NCBI GenBank assembly: GCA_012838505.1
Contig: DUPD01000029.1
Span: 1-34,143, forward strand
From: Bacilli bacterium
GTDB lineage: Bacteria > Bacillota > Bacilli > Bacillales > Amphibacillaceae
Direction: 5' to 3'
Length of the DNA stretch: 34,143 bases
The notes beneath the pieces are model-generated. The model ran no database searches. It worked only from the letters and a program-made list of their open reading frames with translations, and was not told the origin of the DNA. This document shows positions 24,791 through 34,078 of this stretch, in pieces. The position numbers and the translations under genes were made by a program. Within the stretch, counting starts at the first letter, position 1, and each line of letters begins with the position of its first letter.

Positions 24791-24812
24791 CGGAAATGAG
24801 CGATCATTCCCG
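24791..24812 (+). other. Leader hairpin with GNRA-type loop
   Basis: CGGAAATGA and TCATTCCCG form a 9-bp stem with one A-C mismatch, closed by GCGA, a GNRA tetraloop. It lies between the two possible ccpA promoters, so it is present only in transcripts from the upstream one. Confidence 0.4.
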
Positions 24813-24887
24813 GAGAAAAGTTAGTTTCTTATATTGCTATTATGTAATTAAAACCATACTGAACAAGTATGGAAAGAGCTTATCTAT

Positions 24888-24895
24888 GCTATACT
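24888..24895 (+). promoter_or_regulatory. Downstream extended -10 promoter of ccpA (P2)
   Basis: TG-C-TATACT at 24887-24895 repeats the same element 155 bp downstream of P1, about 43 bp before the ccpA ATG. Confidence 0.55.
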
Positions 24896-24937
24896 GTAAC
24901 TACCAAATAAGCTAATAAATTAATGGAGGTTGATGAG

Positions 24938-25933
24938 ATGAACGTAACAATATACGACGTTGCACGAGAGGCAAATGTATCAATGGCTACCGTTTCAAGA
25001 GTTGTTAACGGAAACCCAAATGTTAAGCCGGCAACACGTAAAAAAGTTTTGAAAACAATTGAAGAATTAGGGTATCGTCCGAATGCTGTAGCAAGAGGTT
25101 TAGCTAGTAAGAGAACAACGACTGTAGGTGTGATTATTCCCGATATTTCAAATATGTTTTTCTCTGAATTAGCACGTGGAATTGATGATATTGCAAACAT
25201 GTATAAATACAACATTATTTTGAGTAACTCTGATCAAAATATTGACAAAGAAATCAAACTAATTAATACGATGCTTGAAAAACAAGTGGATGGCATCGTC
25301 TATATGGGAAGCCGATTGACAGATGAGCATTTGAAAGAGTTTAAAACATCTCCTGTGCCAATCGTTCTAGCTGCAACGATTGAACCAACGAATGCCATTC
25401 CATCTGTTAATATTGATTATGAAGAAGCGGGTTATGAAGCAACGAAACTATTGATTGATAATGGTCACACAAAGCTTGCGTTTGTAACAGGACTTGATGA
25501 AACAACGGCTAACAAAGCTAAACATCAAGGCTTTGTACAAGCGCTTGAAGAAATTGAGCAAACGGTTGATCAGACTAATGTATTTCGTGGTGATTTAAGT
25601 TATCAATCTGGACTTAAAGCTGTTGAATCATTATTTGATCAAACAGAAAAACCGACAGCAATATTTGCTGCTTCTGATGAAATTGCTTTGGGCGTGATCC
25701 ATGGTATTCAAGATCTCGGCTTAAATGTACCAGCGGATGTTGAAGTAATTGGCTTTGATAATACACGCTTGGCAATGATGATTCGTCCAACACTATCGAC
25801 TGTTGTTCAACCTGTTTATGACATTGGAGCGGTTGCAATGCGCTTATTAACAAAATATATGAACAAAGAAGAAGTAGAAGAATCGAACGTGATTTTGCCA
25901 CATCAAATTATTAAAAGAAGCTCAACAAAATAA
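24938..25933 (+). CDS. ccpA: Catabolite control protein A (CcpA)
   Basis: A 331-residue LacI-family regulator (B. subtilis CcpA 334). The N-terminal helix-turn-helix reads [20 protein letters not shown] at 4-23 with the hinge helix [11 protein letters not shown] near 50-60. The periplasmic-binding-type sensor domain spans 61-331. With HPr-Ser-P as corepressor it binds cre sites and controls carbon catabolite repression and overflow metabolism. The ATG at 24938 follows GGAGG; an ATG at 24923 overlaps that site. Position between aroA(G) and motPS is the same as in B. subtilis, and the gap to motP is only 85 bases, so the three may share transcripts. Confidence 0.96.
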   Translation: MNVTIYDVAREANVSMATVSRVVNGNPNVKPATRKKVLKTIEELGYRPNAVARGLASKRTTTVGVIIPDISNMFFSELARGIDDIANMYKYNIILSNSDQNIDKEIKLINTMLEKQVDGIVYMGSRLTDEHLKEFKTSPVPIVLAATIEPTNAIPSVNIDYEEAGYEATKLLIDNGHTKLAFVTGLDETTANKAKHQGFVQALEEIEQTVDQTNVFRGDLSYQSGLKAVESLFDQTEKPTAIFAASDEIALGVIHGIQDLGLNVPADVEVIGFDNTRLAMMIRPTLSTVVQPVYDIGAVAMRLLTKYMNKEEVEESNVILPHQIIKRSSTK

Positions 25934-25935
25934 AA

Positions 25936-25988
25936 AAATTTCCGATAATACAAGTATTAGTCATTCAATTTTGATGACATTAGGAAAT
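25936..25988 (+). other. Three-way-junction-like fold in the ccpA-motP gap
   Basis: ATTTCC (25938-25943) can pair with GGAAAT (25983-25988), enclosing TAATAC/GTATTA (25946-25959) and GTCAT/ATGAC (25960-25978). Almost the whole gap before the motP binding site is used. There is no T-run, so it does not look like a terminator. It might be a leader element or an RNA stability structure. Confidence 0.35.
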
Positions 25989-26018
25989 AGATAAGTATTT
26001 ATGTTGGGGAGAGAGTAT

Positions 26019-26843
26019 ATGAAACGTAGAGATATTTTAACATCATTGGGTATAGTGTTTGGACTTCTAATGATTTCTTACGGAATATTTTCAAGTGCTG
26101 GGTTATTTGGATTTTTAAGCTTTGTTGACGTACCATCATTTATTATTGTTTTCGGTGGTGTTATCGCAGGAATCCTAATTAACTTTAATTTCAGTCAAGT
26201 TAAATTAATGGGTAGGGTTGTTAGGGAATCATTTAAGAAAAATCATTATGATTTACCTGAGTTAATTTCACTGTTTGAACGATTATCTGAAAGAGCACGA
26301 CGAGAAGGTTTGCTATCATTAGAGAATGAATTAGAAGAAGTAGAAGATCCTTTTATTAAGAAAGGCGTTTTACTTGCAATTGATGGGATTGAGCCCGAAG
26401 TGATTCAAGACATTATGAATGCAGAAATTATCGCAATGGAAGATCGCCATACCAATGGCCGTAAAATATTAGAAAAAGCGGGAGAGTATGCTCCGGCTTG
26501 GGGAATGGTTGGAACATTAATCGGACTCGTATTAATGCTCAAGGACTTAAATGACCCGTCGATGTTAGGCCCGCAGATGGCCGTTGCATTGATTACAACG
26601 TTTTATGGGGTTGTTTTAGCTAACCTTATCTTCTTACCGATGGCAGGTAAGCTTGAATTAAAGTCGGAAGAGGAAGTTTTTATGAAGCAAGTTATTATCG
26701 AGGGTGTTATTGGTGTTCAATCTGGACAAAATCCACGTATACTTAAAGAGAAACTAAGTGCATTTTTATCGAGCGATATGAGAAAACGAAGTAAAAATGC
26801 AAATGACGACTCCTTGGAGGAATTTAACAATGAAACGTCGTGA
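26019..26843 (+). CDS. motP: MotP flagellar stator subunit (sodium type)
   Basis: A 274-residue MotA/TolQ/ExbB-family membrane protein with four membrane segments (about 7-27, 34-52, 150-170, 185-205) and a large cytoplasmic loop with charged residues (ELISLFERLSERARREG) that would touch the rotor. B. subtilis MotP (272) forms the Na+-driven stator with MotS beside ccpA, and the same gene order is kept here. The start ATG 26019 follows GGGGAGAG; an ATG at 26001 lies too far upstream. The conserved block PAWGMVGTLIGLVLMLKDL lies near 148-167. It overlaps motS by 14 bases. Confidence 0.92.
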   Translation: MKRRDILTSLGIVFGLLMISYGIFSSAGLFGFLSFVDVPSFIIVFGGVIAGILINFNFSQVKLMGRVVRESFKKNHYDLPELISLFERLSERARREGLLSLENELEEVEDPFIKKGVLLAIDGIEPEVIQDIMNAEIIAMEDRHTNGRKILEKAGEYAPAWGMVGTLIGLVLMLKDLNDPSMLGPQMAVALITTFYGVVLANLIFLPMAGKLELKSEEEVFMKQVIIEGVIGVQSGQNPRILKEKLSAFLSSDMRKRSKNANDDSLEEFNNETS

Positions 26844-27588
26844 AAAAAAATCTCCTAAGGGTAGTCCAGCTTGGATGACTACATACTCAGACATGGTTAC
26901 TCTCATTTTAGTTTTCTTTGTCTTGTTGTTTTCTATGTCACAAATTGATGTTGCTAGGTTTGAAGCATTAGTGGAATCGTTTCGGAATCGTAATATTATC
27001 TTTGATAACAATTCATCAGCAATTGATTTCGAAAATACAACGGAAAGTGCTACAACCCGTGAGCAAACTACAGATTTAGAGAAGGATAATTTTTTAGGGT
27101 CAGAAGGATTAACACAAAACCAAAAGTCCTTAGAGCAACTATTAAGTGAAGTCGAAGGTTTTCTTGAGGAAAATCAACTACAAGATGTGATCACAGCAAA
27201 TCGAACAGATCAAGGTGTTGTTCTAATTTTACAAGAACGCCTTCTATTTGATACTTCTAAAGCTATAATCAAATCAGAGGCTAGACCATTTTTAGATAAA
27301 GTGGCATTGTTACTTAGTAATATACCTAATAATATTCGTGTTGAAGGCCATACAGATAATAGGCAAATTTCTACAGTTCAATACCCGTCGAACTGGGAGT
27401 TATCTGGTGCTAGAGCTAGTAGTGCAATCCGTTATTTAGTGGATACAGGAAAAGTTGATCAAGAGCGATTTGTGTCAATAGGTTATGGAGAAACTCGACC
27501 TATTGTGCCTAATGATTCCCCTGAAAACTGGCAAAAAAATCGACGAGTGGAAATTGTAATCCTAGAAGTAACAGAAGATCAAAACTAA
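26830..27588 (+). CDS. motS: MotS flagellar stator subunit (MotB family)
   Basis: A 252-residue MotB-type protein. It has a short basic N-terminus, one membrane helix (about 18-38) with the ion-binding aspartate D21 in TYSDMVTLIL, a linker of ~75 residues, and an OmpA/MotB peptidoglycan-binding domain (about 130-250; VEGHTDNRQISTVQYPSNWE and the RRVEIVIL end). It anchors the stator to the cell wall while the helix forms the ion channel with MotP. The AGGAGG site and ATG lie inside the end of motP, so translation is coupled. Sodium specificity is inferred from family and synteny, not from a residue I can prove. Confidence 0.92.
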   Translation: MKRREKKSPKGSPAWMTTYSDMVTLILVFFVLLFSMSQIDVARFEALVESFRNRNIIFDNNSSAIDFENTTESATTREQTTDLEKDNFLGSEGLTQNQKSLEQLLSEVEGFLEENQLQDVITANRTDQGVVLILQERLLFDTSKAIIKSEARPFLDKVALLLSNIPNNIRVEGHTDNRQISTVQYPSNWELSGARASSAIRYLVDTGKVDQERFVSIGYGETRPIVPNDSPENWQKNRRVEIVILEVTEDQN

Positions 27589-27597
27589 ACAACTATA

Positions 27598-27648
27598 AAA
27601 AAGCACCTAGTGATTGGTTTATCTCCATCCACTAGGTGCTTTTTCGTT
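27598..27648. terminator. Bidirectional terminator between motS and the PBP gene
   Basis: AAAAAGCACCTAGTG (27598-27612) pairs with CACTAGGTGCTTTTT (27630-27644) in a perfect 15-bp stem with A and T runs on the two sides. It serves the convergent motS and PBP genes. Confidence 0.93.
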
Positions 27649-27653
27649 GTTAA

Positions 27654-30611
27654 TTAATCATCCTCATCTGAGCTGGGAGGATTTCCATTATTGTTGTCTG
27701 CACCACTTTGACCATCAGTATCATTGTTGCCGTTATTACCACTAGAGGTGTTCCCATTATTACCTTCATTACCAGCGTTAGCGTTGTTATCATCTTCATC
27801 GGATTCCTCTTCAAAGTCACCGTCAATATAAACGGCGCTTGGTTCAGATTCTCTTCCGAAGTAATCAACTGCGACAACCAAATATACAGCATTGCGATTG
27901 CCGACATTCAGTTCAGTTTCTGTTGATGAATCAATAAGTTTGAATTCATTGTCATCAGGATTTGGTGATCGATAGATACGATAGCCGACAATATTTTTAC
28001 TTGATGGCGCATTCCAACTTAGTGTATTCCCTGATTTAGCTAATGATCGAGGTGCACTTGGTGCTGTACCTGTATCTTCAATATCACTTGCTTCTAATTC
28101 AGGAAATTCAATCCCTTCCCAAGCGGAATTATTAAAAGGAATAAGTTGACTGATATCATTAAGTTGATCATAATTCATGTCACTTAACCATTCTGGATTG
28201 AATATGATTCCATCACCTTGAATGAATTCATTTGGTGTTTGATCACCTGGTATAACAGCTTTACCGTCGACCATAACATAGTTTCCCTCGATTACACTAT
28301 AGTCATTAGCAGTAGGAGCATAACTTGCGTTGAATAGATCGGATCCTACTAAACCAAGAGATCGGGTAATCTCCGAAGGTTGTAATCCTGAGACTAACGA
28401 GAATGACCGAGAAACAAGGCCACTAGGTTGCTGGAATCGCTTAGTTGGTGCCATTAGCTCTGGATCAATATCAGTAGCAGCATTAACTAACTCTGCCCAA
28501 TAGACTTGATTACGGGTACTAAAACTGGAATCTAATGTTTGGCGATAACCATAGCCCATCCAAGTTCCAAGAGTGACGTTTGGATTAGTTGCAACAAACC
28601 AAATATCAACAAAGCTATCTGAAGTTCCTGTTTTTCCTGCCCAATCAACATTAGGATATCTTAAGTTTGCACGTGCTGTTCGTCCTGTTCCATTTGTCAA
28701 AACATCGCGCATCACGTCAATCATAAGATAACTTGTTTGAGGACTAAATACTTCAACTGGTTCACTGCTGTGTTGATAAATAAGTTCACCATCAATCGTT
28801 TCAATTTTTTCAATCATATAACCTTCAGTAAAGGATCCGTTGTTGGAAAATGTTGAAAACGCACTTGTATTTTCTTCCACTGTAGCTTCAAATGTGCCAA
28901 GAGAATTTGATGCATACGAATATCTGTTTTCTGGGAAATGATCAAAGCCCATTTTGACTAAGTAATCAGGCACAGGATTATGATTTGCTAACAAGTCAAT
29001 ATAGCCATAAGCAGTTGAAACATTATAAGATTGAACTAAGGCTGTTCTGGCTGTTACGAGTCCATAAAATCGATGACTTAAAAAGTTTGTTGGACTCCAA
29101 GGGTCTGCGCTCCCTTCAAAAGTAAAAGAAACATCTGGAAGAATTGAACCAGGTTGAAGGGTTCCTTCTTCAAATGCTGGACCATAAACAAGAATTGGTT
29201 TTGCCGTACTCCCAACTTGTCGTCTGGCTGTTCCAACCGCAAAGTTCACATTATCTCGTTCGAAATCTCGTCCTGCAACGAATGCCAAAATAGCACCAGT
29301 ATCATTTTTTCTTAAAACAGCCCCTACTTGTTGTTGTTGTACAAGTGGTACGAGTTCTTCCGTTTCAGGATCTTCAGTCATAATTGTTCTCGTTTCATTG
29401 CCTTCACGAACAATCGCTATTTTATCGCGTCCAAAATTATTAAAATTTGCAGTCACTTCTTGAAATTTATCGTAAATTTCTTTATTAATAGTTGTGTGAA
29501 TTTTGTAGCCACCTTGTGACAATTCACGTGCAGCGTAAATCTGGTATTGCTCATTTAATTCTGCGCTTGACTCTAATTCTTCAAGTGTATAGCCATCTTC
29601 TAATGCAAGCTTTTCTTTAAAAATTCTTTCAACACGGCGACGAACTTCTTCAGATAAATAAGGGTACTCATCGTATGTTGTTGGTAATCGCTCTGCTAGG
29701 CTACCAATTAGATCAAATTCAAGTGCTTCTTGGTACTGTGCTTCAGTAATGTAGCCAGCGGAAAGCATCCTTGAAAGCACTGTTTCCATTCGACTTAACC
29801 CAGCCTCAAGTCCTTCTTCAGATTTAACTGTACCAACGTTTGTAAAAGGACTATAACCAATCGGACTTTGTGGTAAGCCTGCTAAAAATGCGGCTTGAGC
29901 AAGATTAACTTCATCTGCATCAACGCCAAAGATTCCTTGTGCGGCAGTTTGAATCCCAGCAATATTGCGTCCGTTCGAATTACGCCCAAATGGGGAAATA
30001 TTTAAATAAGCCTCAAGAATTTCGTCTTTTTCCATAAAATTTTCTAACCGCATCGCTAATACAATTTCTTTTGCTTTTCGATCAAATGACACTTCGTTCG
30101 TTAAAATTTGATTTTTAATAATTTGCTGTGTCAATGTACTTCCACCTGTTTGAACATTAGATCCAGTTACTTCTTGAAACACAGCTCTTAAAATCGCTTT
30201 TGGAACAATCCCTTCATGTGTTTCAAAATATTCATCCTCGGTCGCAATTAATCCATTGATGATGTCTTGAGAAACTTTGTCTAATGTTGTCACGTCTCTG
30301 TGGAGGTCAGAACTAACTTCGCCTAAAAAGACATTATTAGCGAAGTAAATTTCTGATGTTTCTTCATAATTATAGATTGCACTAACCATTTCTTCACTTG
30401 AGCGCAACGGTTCGTCTTTAATGAGTGAGGCAAAATAACCCGCTCCAATTCCTCCGATAAAGAAGAAGAATAGCAATCCAATTACAAGAAAGAAGAGGAT
30501 GATATTCCAAATCACATCATAGGAAACACGAAAGAATCTTTGAATCATTCCTTTATCGATAAAAGTCTTAATTCCTTGTCCAATTTGTTTTAATTTATCT
30601 TGAAAGTTCAT
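27654..30611 (-). CDS. Class A penicillin-binding protein (PBP1A-type) with FN3 and acidic Asn/Gly tail
   Basis: A 985-residue bifunctional peptidoglycan synthase. A short cytoplasmic region and one membrane anchor (about 33-60) lead to a GT51 glycosyltransferase with TEDEYFETHEG (catalytic E125), GGSTLTQQ near 157-164 and RKAKEIVLAMRLE. The transpeptidase follows with SxxK in GSTAKPI near 467, SYN near 527 and KTG in GKTGTSD near 659. Residues ~885-955 form a fibronectin type III domain. The last ~50 residues are Asp, Glu, Asn and Gly repeats. It polymerises and crosslinks lipid II outside the membrane. The start has AGGAGG. It occupies the place of the acuABC/acsA genes of B. subtilis. Confidence 0.95.
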   Translation of the reverse strand: MNFQDKLKQIGQGIKTFIDKGMIQRFFRVSYDVIWNIILFFLVIGLLFFFFIGGIGAGYFASLIKDEPLRSSEEMVSAIYNYEETSEIYFANNVFLGEVSSDLHRDVTTLDKVSQDIINGLIATEDEYFETHEGIVPKAILRAVFQEVTGSNVQTGGSTLTQQIIKNQILTNEVSFDRKAKEIVLAMRLENFMEKDEILEAYLNISPFGRNSNGRNIAGIQTAAQGIFGVDADEVNLAQAAFLAGLPQSPIGYSPFTNVGTVKSEEGLEAGLSRMETVLSRMLSAGYITEAQYQEALEFDLIGSLAERLPTTYDEYPYLSEEVRRRVERIFKEKLALEDGYTLEELESSAELNEQYQIYAARELSQGGYKIHTTINKEIYDKFQEVTANFNNFGRDKIAIVREGNETRTIMTEDPETEELVPLVQQQQVGAVLRKNDTGAILAFVAGRDFERDNVNFAVGTARRQVGSTAKPILVYGPAFEEGTLQPGSILPDVSFTFEGSADPWSPTNFLSHRFYGLVTARTALVQSYNVSTAYGYIDLLANHNPVPDYLVKMGFDHFPENRYSYASNSLGTFEATVEENTSAFSTFSNNGSFTEGYMIEKIETIDGELIYQHSSEPVEVFSPQTSYLMIDVMRDVLTNGTGRTARANLRYPNVDWAGKTGTSDSFVDIWFVATNPNVTLGTWMGYGYRQTLDSSFSTRNQVYWAELVNAATDIDPELMAPTKRFQQPSGLVSRSFSLVSGLQPSEITRSLGLVGSDLFNASYAPTANDYSVIEGNYVMVDGKAVIPGDQTPNEFIQGDGIIFNPEWLSDMNYDQLNDISQLIPFNNSAWEGIEFPELEASDIEDTGTAPSAPRSLAKSGNTLSWNAPSSKNIVGYRIYRSPNPDDNEFKLIDSSTETELNVGNRNAVYLVVAVDYFGRESEPSAVYIDGDFEEESDEDDNNANAGNEGNNGNTSSGNNGNNDTDGQSGADNNNGNPPSSDEDD

Positions 30612-30639
30612 ATAATAACCTCCTAAATTTCCACCTCAT

Positions 30640-30648
30640 ATTATAACA
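30640..30648 (-). promoter_or_regulatory. Extended -10 promoter of the PBP gene
   Basis: On the minus strand TG-T-TATAAT occupies 30648-30640, about 30 bp upstream of the ATG. No standard -35 at ideal spacing is seen (ATGACA lies 15 bp upstream). Confidence 0.55.
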
Positions 30649-30697
30649 TATTTACTAGTTTGTCATTCCCTTTTTATTAATAAATTTAAATAACCCC

Positions 30698-30726
30698 TTG
30701 CCTTTGTCAGCAAAATGTGATAATAA
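30698..30726 (+). promoter_or_regulatory. Sigma-A promoter of tyrS
   Basis: TTGCCT at 30698-30703 and TAATAA at 30721-30726 with a 17-bp spacer. A TG-T-GATAAT version of the -10, starting two bases earlier, is also possible. It leads into the T-box leader. Confidence 0.55.
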
Positions 30727-30744
30727 TAGTTAAAATATATAAAT

Positions 30745-30985
30745 TTAAGTGATGAAAGAATCGAGTAGTTTTATTACCGCTACGGATAGAGAGCTGATGG
30801 TCGGTGTAAATCAGTGTAAGTAATAAAGCGAATTACAATTCTTGAGCTTTTCCTTTATGTAATGGATAAGGGACGGTACGTGATGTATCGTTATCAAAAT
30901 GAAGTGGCAATTTTTAATTGCAACGAGGGTGGTACCGCGAGTAGATCTCGTCCCTTTTTCGGGATTTGATCTACTTTTTTTGTTT
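30745..30985 (+). promoter_or_regulatory. Tyrosine T-box riboswitch upstream of tyrS
   Basis: Stem I carries the distal AGAGAGC and GGTCGGTGTAAA elements (30787-30810). The specifier loop holds TAC (30834-30836, a tyrosine codon) followed by the conserved purine. The T-box proper AGGGTGGTACCGCG is at 30926-30939; its TGGT bulge fits an acceptor end with A at the discriminator, as in tRNA-Tyr. The terminator is AGTAGATC (30940-30947) with GATCTACT (30968-30975) plus T run. Uncharged tRNA-Tyr should favour the antiterminator and raise TyrS synthesis. Confidence 0.95.
30940..30982 (+). terminator. Conditional terminator of the tyrS T-box
   Basis: AGTAGATC and GATCTACT pair, extended inside by TCCC/GGGA, followed by seven T residues at 30975-30981. 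Its 5' arm overlaps the antiterminator. Confidence 0.92.
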
Positions 30986-31011
30986 GGATTTTTAATGACA
31001 AAGGAGAATGA

Positions 31012-32277
<1,266 letters not shown>

Positions 32278-32324
32278 AATTGAATCACTTTAATGATCAC
32301 GAAAAGGAACATTTTGATTAGTGA

Positions 32325-32353
32325 AACAGCATCTCATAGAGGTGCTGTTTTTG
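32325..32353 (+). terminator. Terminator after tyrS
   Basis: AACAGCATCTC (32325-32335) pairs with GAGGTGCTGTT (32339-32349), one T-G pair, 3-nt loop, then T residues. Confidence 0.9.
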
Positions 32354-32432
32354 TTAAATATTGTGATCACAATAAATTTGAAAGTTAGCATTCATGTAAG
32401 ATCCGAAAAATTAGTTATTTTCTGAAAATTTA

Positions 32433-32461
32433 TTACTTTATCTAATTAGATTTGATATAAT
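32433..32461 (+). promoter_or_regulatory. Sigma-A promoter of the second lipoprotein gene
   Basis: TTACTT at 32433-32438, 17-bp spacer, and TATAAT at 32456-32461 with an extending TG at 32453-32454. It lies 35 bp before the TTG start. Confidence 0.65.
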
Positions 32462-32495
32462 TGTGATTAATCATATTAAAAGGGGGACAATTTTT

Positions 32496-33050
32496 TTGAA
32501 AAAGATCTTAAAAGTGTTAATTGTTTTATTAGTGGCTGGATTTATGACAGCTTGTAGCGGGGGAACAACTTCTGATCATGTTGAAGTAACGTTACCAGTA
32601 TCATTCGTTGGTGAAGGGGTAGATGTAACAATACTAGAAGCTGAAGCAGAGGAAATGGGGATTGAAGAAGTTACGCTTAATGATGACGGTTCAATCACAT
32701 ATGAAATGACTAAAGAAGTCCACAATGAATGGATGGAAGAAATCAAAACAGAGATTAACAACTCGATTACTGAAATGGTTGAGAGTGGAGATTTTGTATC
32801 AATCAAAGACATTACTGCAAATGATGATTACACAACATTTACGATGACGGTTGATCAAGAAGCTTTCGAAAATAGCTTTGATGGTTTTGCCGCATTTGGG
32901 CTCGGTATATCTAGCTCATTTTATCAATTACTAGATGGAAAAGATCCTGAAAGTTATAGTGTGACGATTGATGTTGTCGATGAAGCAAGTGGAGAAGTCA
33001 TCGATACGACGGTTTTCCCGGATGATTTAGATAATCTAGGGGAAGAGTAA
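32496..33050 (+). CDS. Lipoprotein of unknown function
   Basis: A 184-residue acidic lipoprotein. From the TTG at 32496 it reads as a basic KKILK start, a hydrophobic run VLIVLLVAGFM and the lipobox FMTAC with lipidated C20. The mature domain of ~160 residues has a central helical MTKEVHNEWMEEIKTEINNS stretch and many Asp/Glu. I do not recognise a family. The AGGGGGA site at 32481-32487 fits the TTG; a GTG at 32463 would come before this site and is rejected. It is a single gene with its own promoter, between tyrS and rpsD. Confidence 0.78.
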   Translation: MKKILKVLIVLLVAGFMTACSGGTTSDHVEVTLPVSFVGEGVDVTILEAEAEEMGIEEVTLNDDGSITYEMTKEVHNEWMEEIKTEINNSITEMVESGDFVSIKDITANDDYTTFTMTVDQEAFENSFDGFAAFGLGISSSFYQLLDGKDPESYSVTIDVVDEASGEVIDTTVFPDDLDNLGEE

Positions 33051-33083
33051 GCTGTTTGATAGTATAATGTCGATTTAATCGAA

Positions 33084-33122
33084 AAAAACCTTGAACATCG
33101 TCTGAAGATGTTCAAGGTTTTT
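33084..33122. terminator. Bidirectional terminator between the lipoprotein and rpsD
   Basis: AAAAACCTTGAACATC (33084-33099) pairs with GATGTTCAAGGTTTTT (33107-33122) in a perfect 16-bp stem with A and T runs on the two sides. Confidence 0.93.
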
Positions 33123-33135
33123 AAGTTGGAAGTGA

Positions 33136-33738
33136 TTATCTTGAGTACCACTCAACAATAAGTGCTTCATTAATTTCTGCTGGTAATTCAGCACGCTCTG
33201 GGTAACGTGAGTATGTGCCTTCTAAGTTATCAGCGTTGAAAGTTAAATACTCAGGTACAAAAGCGTTAGCTTCCAGTGATTCTTCGATAATTGCAAGCTT
33301 ACGTGACTTTTCACGAACGCTTATCGTTTGTCCTGGTTCAACAAGGTAAGATGGAATGTCAACACGACTACCATCTACAAGGATATGTCCGTGGTTCACT
33401 AATTGACGAGCTTGGCGACGTGTGCGTGCTAAGCCTAAGCGATAAACGATATTATCCAAACGTGACTCTAATAGGATCATAAAGTTTTCACCGTGAACCC
33501 CTTTAACTTTAGCAGACTTGTTGAAAAGTGTTCTAAACTGACGCTCATTTAAACCGTACATGAAGCGTAATTTTTGCTTTTCTTGAAGCTGTAAACCATA
33601 TTCAGTAAGCTTTTTACGTTGGTTTGGACCATGTTGTCCTGGTGCGTAAGGACGCTTATCTAATTCCTTACCTGTACCTGTTAACGAAATTCCGAGACGA
33701 CGAGACTTTTTCCATACAGGACCTGTATAGCGAGCCAT
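33136..33738 (-). CDS. rpsD: 30S ribosomal protein S4
   Basis: A 200-residue primary 16S rRNA-binding protein of the small subunit, essential for assembly. The N-terminus [19 protein letters not shown] is that of Bacillus S4. The S4 RNA-binding domain covers about 90-155 ([20 protein letters not shown] and [18 protein letters not shown]). Length equals that of B. subtilis RpsD. The start has AAAGGAG on the minus strand. It is a monocistronic gene far from the main ribosomal protein clusters, as in Bacillus, and S4 represses its own translation through the leader. Confidence 0.98.
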   Translation of the reverse strand: MARYTGPVWKKSRRLGISLTGTGKELDKRPYAPGQHGPNQRKKLTEYGLQLQEKQKLRFMYGLNERQFRTLFNKSAKVKGVHGENFMILLESRLDNIVYRLGLARTRRQARQLVNHGHILVDGSRVDIPSYLVEPGQTISVREKSRKLAIIEESLEANAFVPEYLTFNADNLEGTYSRYPERAELPAEINEALIVEWYSR

Positions 33739-33965
33739 AGTGCATTCTCTCCTTTATAATTAAATTTTGCATAATCAAGATATTGTGTTCCATTATCGCT
33801 TGACATTTTATTTTCATGTATCATCGCTCCAGCAGCATAGAGTTACTCGATACACCTTACAATTTAAATCATCTTCAATGTTATAATCATGCGGCAATAA
33901 TTGAAGTTGATGATAAGGAATAAAATGACCAATCGGTGGTTCACATAGGCTACCTTTTTTACACA
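33739..33965 (-). promoter_or_regulatory. Probable S4 autoregulatory leader of rpsD
   Basis: The untranslated leader is about 225 nt. On the minus strand it contains a hairpin of CTTCAAT with ATTGAAG plus TCAT/ATGA (33869-33913, 20-nt loop) and a second one with TGTATC/GATACA (33817-33854), followed by the AAAGGAG site. Long structured leaders bound by S4 are established for rpsD in Bacillus. The individual structure here is my own pairing, not a model match. Nothing coding is visible. Confidence 0.6.
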
Positions 33966-33971
33966 AAGTCT

Positions 33972-34000
33972 ATTATATGATGTTCTAACTGTGAAGTCAA
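33972..34000 (-). promoter_or_regulatory. Strong sigma-A promoter of rpsD
   Basis: On the minus strand -35 TTGACT (33995-34000) and -10 TATAAT (33972-33977) are 17 bp apart, nearly consensus, as expected for a ribosomal protein gene. Confidence 0.85.
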
Positions 34001-34067
34001 CTCTTTACTCAAATTCGACTGAGTCAAGTTTTTGTGGGAGATATTTTTGTTTTTTTATTTCTCTCTT

Positions 34068-34078
34068 TATTTGGTATA
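34068..34078 (+). promoter_or_regulatory. Possible outward extended -10 promoter at the right edge
   Basis: TG-G-TATAAT at about 34072-34080 points right, out of the window. Its gene would lie beyond 34143; no start codon with a binding site is seen before the end. In B. subtilis the neighbour on this side is ytsP, but that cannot be checked here. Confidence 0.35.

Noticed and set aside
25614..25901. Minus-strand 95-residue frame inside ccpA
   Set aside because: Shadow of ccpA, rich in Ser/Leu/Gln, with no start signal.
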